In this document: piece after piece, positions 1-10,100 of the stretch
How the letters are laid out: each line of letters opens with the position of its first letter
Position numbering within the stretch: the stretch's first letter is position 1
Assembly: GCA_003568945.1 (NCBI GenBank)
Contig: BDIP01000308.1
Span: forward strand, 1-22,044
Length of the DNA: 22,044 bases
From: Kipferlia bialata
Lineage: Eukaryota > Fornicata
Reading direction: 5' to 3'
Program-made: the position numbers and the translations under genes
The notes under the pieces: generated by a model
Told to the model about the DNA's origin: nothing
Databases searched by the model: none
The model's input: only the letters and a program-made list of their open reading frames with translations

Positions 1-48
<48 letters not shown>
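1..48. repeat. poly-G homopolymer at window start
   Basis: There are 48 consecutive G bases at the very start, directly abutting what reads as an exon on the minus strand. No other homopolymer in the window comes close to this length. A run like this at an edge is typical of a sequencing or contig-end artefact (for example dark cycles read as G), although a true G tract or telomere-proximal sequence cannot be excluded from one window. Confidence 0.8.
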
Positions 49-49
<1 letters not shown>

Positions 50-582
50 GGGTGACTGCCAATTGAGCACCAACAGAGCCATTTCCGGCACTGTAACTCT
101 ATCCACAAAGTAGTCCTACCCCATTCTCCCCAATCCCCAATTGGTGGTAATAATAATATCATCCATCCCCACCTTGAGGTCTCTGCACTGTGCGGCAGAC
201 AGCTCTGCCCTCTGCTCGTTCCTCTGGATGTCCTGGATCTTCTCGAGGCTGTTGATCAGGAAGGACACCGGGTCATCGGGCCTCTCGAGCACCAGAGAGG
301 CTGTGATGTTGGAGAAGATGCCCTGGATGTTGTGCTGGCGTCAGAGAATAGAGCACAATGAGGCCAAAATGAAAGACTATAGCGACCCATATGAACCTCT
401 GAATGCGAACACGTGAGTGGGAGATAATACATAGCAATACTGAAGCATAAAGAGCGGTGTATTGGGATGATTCCTCTTAACAAGCGAATGGTACTCTTAC
501 AAAGAAAACCCAGATAATACGGTACCTTGTTCAGATACTCATAGGCTGCCTCCTTGCTCAGACGATCGTCCTTGGATGCCAT
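49..582 (-). CDS. RIIa/DPY-30-like dimerisation-domain protein, 5' part only
   Basis: Read on the minus strand as three exons: 582-526 (ATG, 19 codons, donor GTACCG), 334-173 (54 codons, donor GTGGGG) and 115 to about 49, where the poly-G run cuts it. The protein starts MASKDDRLSKEAAYEYLNK and continues with HNIQGIFSNITASLVLERPD, followed by DPVSFLINSLEKIQD. This is the two-helix RIIa/DPY-30 docking pattern (YL...I...F..I...L....PDDP..FLI..L), as seen in flagellar proteins and at the N-terminus of some flagellar adenylate kinases. Exon 3 begins DYFVDRVTVPEMALLVLN, which could lead into a nucleotide-kinase core, but no P-loop is visible before the cut. The start is not certain: a good splice acceptor (ttctcacag) lies just upstream of the ATG, so an earlier exon is possible. 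Introns are 191 and 57 nt. Confidence 0.6.
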
Positions 583-1144
583 ACTCACAGGGACTGTGAG
601 AATAGTACAACAGCAATGCTCGACCCCAGACTACACCCTTTTGTCGTTTGTTGTGAATCCCAAATTGAACACGGTACCCAGTGATCACAGTCCAGTGAAG
701 ACCACAGCCTTGCAATCCCAGGGACACGAGTGATATGCACCAAGTGTGTCGTCTTGTGTCTCCACAGGGACATTCAATAGTTTTCAAACACAGACGGCCG
801 GCCAACAGGAGGACACTATGACTGCGTCACCCTTTGGAGCAAAAACTCAGAGACGTACGCACTACTCAGTACCACTCATTCCTCTTCCAGTTGAACTGCA
901 TGTTACCCATAAGTGTATTGTCTCCGGACATTCTCACTGTGTGCAGAATGGTGGTCAATGTGTTTGGGTCCTCACTAGAGTGATCACATCTTGGATGGGA
1001 GGATCGTTCACTCAAGTTGGTGCTCTACTGTAGACCATCATGTCAGGCAGACAGGCCAATACTGTACACCCCAAGGTCGTGTATTGGTGAACCCGCTGTG
1101 ATCACCATCCCCCTCTTCATCTAGTGTCAGTGGCGTAGCCCACA
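583..1144. other. divergent intergenic region, no gene seen
   Basis: This 562-base stretch lies between two divergent genes, the RIIa-like gene on minus and the PARG gene on plus. It must hold both promoters and probably 5' UTRs. Open frames here are short and have no recognisable product. I see no RNA gene, repeat or clear core promoter element. An in-frame TAG at 1136-1138 closes the frame just ahead of the downstream ATG at 1145. Confidence 0.55.
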
Positions 1145-4100
1145 ATGGACCCTGATCCAAAGCCCAATCCACCCAATCCAATCAGAGCCATGATTGATAG
1201 ACTGGTTGGCGGAGCCCCTGTGACTGGGGGTGCCCCTGCCTCGTGCCTCACTAGTAGTACTGTCTCTGACCAGATCCCCAATGGTGCCGGGGAGGTCCAG
1301 TGCCCACAACACAACACCTCTAGAAGTGACCCTAGGCCTGCCCTCCCAACAGGTATGAATCCAGGAGTGTCCAGTGGGTCTACCAATTTGTACCCGATGA
1401 TGGTAGTTACAGTCTCTCCTGTCTATGTCTAGCATATACATAATCTATTCCCCAGCTCTCTCATCCCAGATGCGATACTGGACTGTGGTGTATCCGTAGA
1501 GACGGAGCGACACGCTGCCCGAGGTACTATCCTTCCCCATTATCATGGTATACACGGTCTCTGCTGTTTCTCATTCTACCCCCCTCTCCCACCATCGCCA
1601 CAGATTTCTCTCCTATTATGAGGTCTGTGTATATTCTTCCCACCACAGGTATTCCCTCCCACGACATGCCTCTGGCCCCTGCACACCGCTCCATCGACCC
1701 CTCTGTAGGCCGCTGCCTCGACCCCTCGGGCCCTTTCTCCTCTGTCTCTCCTGCCCCTGCAGCTACTACAGAGGTGGGATGTCCAGTAGAGACCAACCTT
1801 CTGAGCAGTGAGACTGGGACAGAGGACGCTGACAACCCCATGCTCGGTGACCAGCCCCTTGACACAGACACTCCCCTTGTCACATACAGCCCCCTCTCCT
1901 ATGACCACCAAGACCCTGGTGTCCCTGATGTAGAGTATGAGAGTGCTCACCTGTCCACTGCCACTCCCTCCGTCCCCACCCCCTCGGACATCCACACTGA
2001 GGACGGTGCTGGTGGTGCAGACGGTGGGGACGTTGACATGCTCATGGGTGACCACAGCCAGTCCCCCAGCCACTGGGGATGTAGCAGCCCCTCCACCACA
2101 CCACGCCCACTACCCCAGGCCGTAGGGGATGATAGAGGCAGGGAGAGAGTGAGGGAGAGGGAGAGAGAGGGTGTGGCTGACAGAGACATAGAGGAGGAGA
2201 GGGAGAGGCGTGAGTGGGAGCATGAGCAGGCTGCTCATCATGCCCATCTTTTGAGTGATGGAGAGAGGGCAGCAGACATGGAGATTGAGGGAGAGGAGGA
2301 GAGGGAGAGGCGTGAGTGGGAGGAGGAGCAGGCTGCACTGCGTGAGGCCGAACTCATGAGGGAGAGAGAGAGGCAGAGAGAAGAGGAGGAGCGCAAGAGA
2401 GCAGAGTGGGAGGCTGAGAAGCAGCGCCGCAGGGAGGAGGAGGCCCGGCTTGCGATGGAGAGAGAGAGAGAGGCCGCCAAGCAGAGGGAGTGGGAGAGAC
2501 AGAGGCAGGAGCAGGAGAGAGAGAACAGGGAGAGAGAGGAGGAGAGACTTCGTCTGCAGGAGGAGAGGGATGCTGCCTGGGAGAGAGAGAAGGCCAGGCG
2601 GAGACAGGTCAGGGAGGACAGGAGGAGAAGAGAGGCGGAGGAGAGGAAGAGACTGGAGGAGGAGCAGGACAGAAGAGAGAGGGAGCAGTGGGAGAGAGAG
2701 CAGGCCGGTCTGGTGCAGCCCATCCAGTCCAACCCCTCTCCTGCCCGTCTGCCTCTCCCTGGCACTGCACAGCTACCCCTTTCCACTCATGGGCATGCTC
2801 CTGGAGGTCCCTACCAGTACCCTCGTACTGACAGTGACCAGAGTGCCTACCACCACCCCCTTAGTGATAGAGAGAGGTACCCATCCAGCTCTCCAGACCA
2901 GGCGTCCCAAGAGCCCCTGTCACAGCCTGCTGTCCCCCAGTACCCACAGCCTATTGCCCCCCTCCAGACCCCCCAGTACTCATGGGACCACCAGGTCGGG
3001 AAGGATGCAGCAACACCCCTTCAGGACATGCCCCCTCAGGACCATTCACGGCACCAGTCTCAGGACCAATACTGGCCCCAGGACCAGGGTCAGGGCAAGC
3101 CCGGGGTTGGGCCCGACTATCATGTGGCACCCTCCCAGAGGGAGCAGTCACCTGCCCTTCCCCCCCCTCTCATGCAGCTTGACAACACATACCCCCTGGA
3201 GTCCAAGGCAGCCAGCTCCCTCAGACGCCAGTTCAGGGGCAAGGGGGACATTGTCTACTACGAGAGCCTCGGGGTGCTAGTAGCCATCGACATACCCCAG
3301 GACAGACTGAAGCCTGTCCACAGCAGCCCTCCACCCTGGGTGAGGAAGGCAGTGAAGGGCCCCCAGCTCTCCTACAAGTGGGTCCCCCTGGAGCCGAGGT
3401 GCTACCTGACAATCGACGTCAACATCACTGCCACCACAGAGGACCTTGAGAAGGCCCTAGTCGGGGCTGTGGAGGATTTGGGTGACTGCAACCTGAGGGT
3501 GAGTACTGTATCGAGGGAGGAGCATGTGGCCATGTCTGTCACACCACGCCACCAGATGCTGGGGCTCTCCGGTCGGTACAAGGTGTATATATTGACTACA
3601 GATGCCACTGAGGCAGCTGTGAGTGCCCTAGATGACCTTGTCACAAGCGATGGGTTTGAGGCTGAGGTGGGGGGGACTGACGCCACCCTACGTGTGTACC
3701 CGCACTGGGAGAGGTTCCACGTCAAGGGACTGAGTGAGTCTGCATGCGGCGCCCATCCTCCCCCAGCTGTAGTGTCTGACACACTGGATGATATGCTGCT
3801 AGAGGTGGAGCGGAGGGTGAGGGGGGTGAAGGAGGTCAAGACTAGGCAGATGGCCATACCCGACATCTCCCACTTCCACCACGACCCCGTCCTGCCCTCG
3901 GCCGCATACTTTGTGGTCACCAACAAGACCACTGCTGCTGTACTGAGACAGAGTCAGTTCAAGTCAGAGACTGCCAAGGCGATGCAGCGTCTACCAGTGG
4001 GCTCCAACGTCCTCTCAGTCTCCCCCCGACCCATTACCTACCACGTGCTTCTAGTCAACACCACCCACACCAACATCACCCCCTCCCTCAGTGACAGTGC

Positions 4101-7100
4101 CTGTGGTGCACTGGAGGGAGAGGTGCTGAGGGCAGTGGCCGAGCACGAGGTGCTTGGGGTCCCCTGTGCAGAGGAGTACCTCTCGGTGGAGACCCACGGC
4201 AGGGACTTTGTGCTGTACTACACCAACAGTGATGACTACAGTCGTATCAACTACATGGTGCTGGCAGAGCACGATGTCTCAGTCACTATCGGGGGGGATG
4301 TGTATAGGGCGCAGATGCCTGCCACCCTATCCTCTGCGCCTATGGCACGTCTGCCTGAGCCTGATGTCCTCAGTACCCTGTCTGCAGTATCCCGTGTGTC
4401 AAGAGAGACTGTGCAACACAAGGGGTGGGACGAGAGGTCTATGCCCCCCAAGGTCGATCTCACAGACGAGCACAGGGTGTTTGTGCAGGTATGATAGTAT
4501 TGCGTCTGATATCAGTGGGCTTGTTAGTTCCATGTAGAGTGCATCAGTCGGATATCAACCTTATGACAGGCCCATACCCTGGCTAGAGTCAAGGAGGGTG
4601 TCTATGCCGTCAAAGGCAAGTCCCACCGGATCCCCAAGGTCGGCACCACAACAGCCTATTCTGCTGTGCGCCTCTTCAAGAGACCCTCCCCTGAGTATCT
4701 CAGGCGTCCACACAGGAACACGTGTGTGGACGTGGTTAATGTAGACTCAGTCACTGCCGGTGTGGCCCAGACAGCTAGGGGGAAGAAGGTATACGTCATT
4801 GTGTATGTCTCTATCTGTCACTCAGTTGCTCACTTCTAGGTAGCCGTTCTCAACTTTGCCAATGAGAGGAGACCCGGGGGTGGGTATCTGCATGGAAGGA
4901 GCGCCCAGGAGGTAAGAATAGTTCATGTATAGTATCAGCTCCGTATCTGCTTCACTGACTGTTTCAGGAGGAGCTCTTCCGTCGCACCAACTACGTCATG
5001 AGTCTCGATCCCTCTCAGGTGAACCATGGTGCTGAAGCCCCTGTGCAGTACCCCTGGCACTCCCCTGCTGCTGCCCAGATGGACGGGGAGGCCAGGTGCA
5101 CAGATGTGGTGGTGTCAGAGGACGTCACTGTCATCAGGAAGGGGTCGGAGGATGGGTATGCCATGATGCCCCCTGTGACCCTTACCATGATAGCTACAGC
5201 AGCACCCGACAAGCCAGACACCAGGCCCAGCGGCACAGGAGCCCAGGTATATGCAGACCCCAAGCAGGCTGCGACCCTCATAGCCAGAGTGCACGGAGTG
5301 CTGCGTGCTGCTGTATACCACAAGGTCGACAGGCTGATACTGGGGGCCCTTGGGTGCGGTGCCTTCAGGAACCCCCCAGCTGAGGTGGTCAGTGTGTTCG
5401 AGGCCCTTCTCCCCACCTACCTACCCTACTTCGAGAGGGTCACCTTTGCGGTGCTAGGTGACGACAACTACGATGCCTTTGCCCCCCTCAGGTCCGTGAG
5501 CCCAGTACCGATCAAGAGGGCCAACATGAGACCCGTCTGCAGGGAGTTCCACTCTCTCAACACTGAGGAGGGAGGGGGATTCTGCCCATCGTGTAGAGAT
5601 GCCGACCATGCTAAGAGGTTTTGGCACCCCAGGGTCTGTAAAAGCGCTGACGGACGCAAGTGCCCACAGAATGACTCTGCGGTGCATATGGCCCTCTACA
5701 TGCACAAGCGGCCCTGCCCCGAGTGGGAGAGGTGCAGGGATTGCAGCAGGAGGGCGAGGGAGGACGAGAACAACGTCCACTGTGCCCTCTACTCCCACCC
5801 TGACTTCTGCGACGGTGGTGCCAGGTGCCAGGACTTCACCCCCGAGCACTGTCGTGAGTGGTGGCACCCGGCCACATGCAACGACGGGGTGGACTGTATG
5901 GATACCGATGAGATCCACCTGATGCGGTTCAGACACCCTAGGAGAGACACAGCCTGCAACTTTGGGGCCGTGTGCTGTGACCTCAGTGCCTCCCACAGAC
6001 ATGTATGCTCCCATCCTGTCAACATTATTAACCCTGACCCCTTCGCTGCCCCCCTGTACCCTAGCAGAAAGGACTCTGGTGTCTCAGCCTGCCCTCACGG
6101 TTGGCTGTGCACCAAGCTTCAGGCCTATCTGGGTGGATCGAAGGCCCGAGATGTGATGCGCCATATCAAGGAGTCCCTCCACCTACCCCGTGCCCAATGT
6201 GATCCCAGACGCTGTCCTATGAATGTGCCTAAGATTGACCCTGCGGCTGTAGAGCAGCACCTCTGGGAGTTCTCCCACAAGGACATTCCAGACATCAGAC
6301 TTATGTGCCGTAATAGGTCAGCGTGTAGGAGGAGGGGCGATCTCAGCCACATCCAGAAGTACTGCCACGCACCAGAGCTGCTGCCCGTCTCCCAGTTCAT
6401 AGAGAGGAGAGACGTGGACTTTAGGGCCAACCACTGCTACGTCAGGGGACAGATCCGCGAGAAGAGAGGCAATGAGGGTCTGAGGCAGCTTGTCGACAGC
6501 TTCCTCCCCACTCACCGTCTCAATGCATCCAAGCTTGAGCTGGTCCTCGCCACTGGGTACTTCATGTCTCTCAGAAACATGGAGAGACTGGGAGACCCCT
6601 GGTTCCTGGCAGACACCGCCAAGCTGAACCCAGTGGTGCATACATTCCAGGCCAGCCACCAGACAGTGGTTGCTGAATTCCTCCATGCACACACCATAGC
6701 AGCACATGCTAAGAAAGCAGGGACCCCTGTCACACGCACTGTCGAGGACACCCTTAAGGAGTGCCGCATGAATCTGGCAGTCATCGACAAGAAGGCCATC
6801 AAGCACCTGGAGAAGGTGAGCACTCGGATTGTAGAGGCTGCGGCCTCTCTAGATGCAGACCCTGAGAAGGGCATAGGGTATGACGTCGACAAGGCCATCA
6901 ACACAGATGACACAGTCTTCACCAACGTAGGTCCCAACACCTTCAACAGGTATGGCGAGATCCACGTCACCTTCCGCCAGTCCCTGATGCGCCACCCCAA
7001 CAGCTATCTGCATTGGTCGGCTGGGACCCTCTACGTAACCCAGCCCTCTCTCCCCCTGAGGGGACACGTACATCTACCTGGGGACGGAAGGGCATCCGCT

Positions 7101-10100
7101 CCCTTCAGCCCAGAGAGACTGGAGAACTACAGGAGGAGCAGACTGTCACTCGCTGAGGCTGGCACCTCACAGCTACTTGCAGACGACCTGCATGCGATAC
7201 TGAGTCACGAGCATGGGCCTGTGAACCCAGAGCAGGCCATGAGGCGATGGACCGGGGACTCACACTGGAACAGCCACTATGTGCTGGAGGGCCACCTACC
7301 CCCCACTGTGGGACTTGGCTACATCCACAGCATCACTATGGACAAGGCAACCCACAAGGGGCTGTCACCAACGACCAAGGAGGCATTGAAGGTACCCAAT
7401 GTTACCCCAATTTGCGCATATATGTATATATACCCCTCTGTAGTCCCCCAACCCCCAGGACTTGCAGTGCCACCTAGTCCTGACAGACAAGCCCATCACC
7501 GACCCGGAGAGTGCGGCTGAGGCCTACAGGCAGTCCTGCCTTGGGGTCCCGATGCCCCCAGGGTACCAGTTCACAATGTCAGGGGCCAAGGTCAGCATCC
7601 CCACCACACTCCACCTTGACAGACTATCAGGGGATAGGAGGGCATACATACGCTTCTCCTGCATTGGTGATGTGCTGCTGCAGATAGCCCCCCGAGACGC
7701 AGTGGAGGGAGACCCTTGCAGGACACTGAGGTTCACAGAGAGCAGGGTGGAGATCACGAGGAACTACATAGCAGTTGCTAGACAGGACAGACAGAGTGGT
7801 CTCAGCGCTATGTACATGTCCCACCCTTCCCTGGACGCTGTGTCTTACAGGAGCTATGTGGTCACAGTGTCCCGCTCCTCACTGGAGGTGAGGCGGGTGG
7901 GGCATCAGAAGCAGACCGTGATGCAGCCTCTAGAGGAGACGGACTCTCACCTGTTCTCAAGGAAGGACCACATAGTGACCTTTGCCACTGTCTCAGTGCC
8001 AGATCTGGCCAGTATCAGCGGGTGTGTGATTACCAACAACCGACGTGAGATATCCTATGTGGAGCCTATAAGGGAGGAGGACCCTTGTGTGAGACGTGCC
8101 AGGGAGAGAGGGAGTGCTGTTCACAGGAGGGTGCATGGGCACACTAGTGGTCCCAGGGTGCCTGGTGCCCTACCTGTGTGCCAGTACGCTGCCTGCTGCA
8201 GGTTGGCCCACTTGGACAGAGACCCCACACACATAGCTAAGTACAGACACGTGTGTCCCCTAGGTCCAGTGTGTCCAGAGAGGACGAACCCCACACACGT
8301 GCGGCAGTTCATCCATGCCACCCGGCCTGTGTGCAACCTTGGCATCAGGTGTCCAGACATAGGTGACCGCACCCACAGGCTGAGCCACCACCACCCAGGG
8401 ACGTTTGAGTTCTATGGCAAGACGAGACGGATCCCAGACGTGCCATATGCCTGTAGCAAGGGAGAGAGCTGTGGGGGGAAGAGATACGCTGGTCACCTGG
8501 CAGAGTTTTCCCACTGGCCCCTAGACCGCCACGTACCGGAGTGCCCTATGGAGGATGACGTGCCAGTGCCAGCCTCTGAGGGCACAGGCAGGGGCCAGAG
8601 GGGACACGGTGGAGACTCCAAGCGCCTTGTCTGCAAGCACGGACTGAAGTGCAAGCATCTGGGTGATCGGGACCACAGGGTGAAGTACCATCACCCAGGG
8701 ACATTTGAGTACAGAGGGAGGGAGAGGCACATAGCCGACAACCCCGTTCCCTGCAAGGATGGGCCTAGCTGTAAGGGAATAGGGTTCCCTGCCCACCTGG
8801 CCGAGTTCTCTCACTGGCCCCTCACCCCCACTACCAGTGCACAGCCAGACATTGTAGAGCCCCAGGGATACGACGGCGGTATCAGTGCTGTAGCCTCCCA
8901 CGTCCCATACACCCCCCCTCGCATTGAGCCTTCCACCCAGGGCCCTAGGTCTGTGTGTACGCTGGGTCTGGAGTGCCCTAAGCTGGGTGACCGCACCCAC
9001 CGGGAGACCCACACCCACCCAGCCACATTCCAGCACAACGGTAGGGAGAGGCGCATCAGGGATGATCCCATTGTGTGTAAGCACGGCAAGAAGTGCAGGG
9101 GGCTGAAGTACCCCGGTCACCTTGCAGAGTACTCGCACTGGGGGTCAGGGCCTGCCGCACCCAAGGCTAGGTACAAGACCAAGCCCCAACCCAGAGAGAG
9201 AGAGGAGAGAGAGAGGGAGCACGGACCCACCAACCCTCCACCCATCGTGACCAATGAGCCCGTTAAGCTATATGGTTCCTACACTGGTGGCTTCGATGTC
9301 CCGTCACTAGCACCCACCTACTCAGGAGGTGATACTATGTGTGTGTCTTCTGTTGGGAGGGACAACGTGAAGAGGGAGAGGGAGCCGAGGAAGAGAGAGA
9401 GGGAGACGCCCACCTACGGTGCTGGCCGTCATGTCTCCTCCTACATCACTGCTGCCTCGCATGCCTCTGCAGGGTATGCCCCAGGCGACAGGGACCTCTC
9501 TGTGTGCTTTGTGATGGACGTCACAGGGTCTATGGGGAGCTACATCACTGCCACTGCCAAACAGGTTGTCAAGATGGCCCAGGAGCTGCAGAAGTACTGT
9601 GAGAACAAGGGGTCTGGGGACGGGTACAGACACGCCGTCAAGGCCTTCTTCTCCTACGTAGGGTACAGAGACATCAGAGACTCCAAGGCTGTGGAGGTGT
9701 GCGACTTTGGCCCCATACCCACCCTTCAGTCCTTTGTACAGGGTATGAGGCCTACGGGAGGGGCGGATGTACCAGAGGACATAGCGACTGGCCTCGACGC
9801 TGCCCTCAACTTCAGGTGGGGCAAGGGGCACAGGATGGTTGTTGTCCTGGCCGATGCCCCCAACCACGGGAAGGGGTTCATGCACACTGTACACAGGGAT
9901 GACTACCCAGAGGCTGACCAGCACGGGGTGGCCTGGAGCGACAGACTGGACGCCATCATCAGAGCCTCTGACCCCCTCGACATGAACTATGTGTTTGTCC
10001 CTGTGGGGTCTCTGACCGGGGTGCTAGACCCCATGGTAGACTACTTCAAGGGTCACCTCAAGGGGGGGAGGGGCAGGGTGCACAAGCTCCACCTGGCCTC

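Noticed and set aside
60-91. A degenerate adenylate-kinase P-loop (AGNGSVG-like) on the minus strand
   Set aside because: It appears only in a frame that does not join exon 2; the acceptor at 116 gives an in-phase exon with VPEMALLVLN instead.
1618-1670. ATG at 1618 as the start of the giant gene, and a possible donor at 1663
   Set aside because: Upstream exons at 1145 and 1470 join in phase with clean splice sites and an upstream in-frame stop. The frame continues through the candidate donor without need of an intron.
2238-2786. 182-residue Ser/Leu-rich open frame on the minus strand
   Set aside because: It is the antisense of the E/R-rich helix of the giant PARG gene; GAG/AGG codons read as CTC/CCT on the other strand. 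Low complexity, no family.
8521-9138. 205-residue minus-strand frame opposite the zinc fingers
   Set aside because: Antisense shadow of the repeated finger modules; no domain and no splice support.
5558-9141. CCCH (RNA-binding) zinc fingers as the identity of the finger arrays
   Set aside because: CCCH fingers have three Cys and one His. These have two Cys followed by H-x5-H, usually with CxxGxxC, which fits PBZ.
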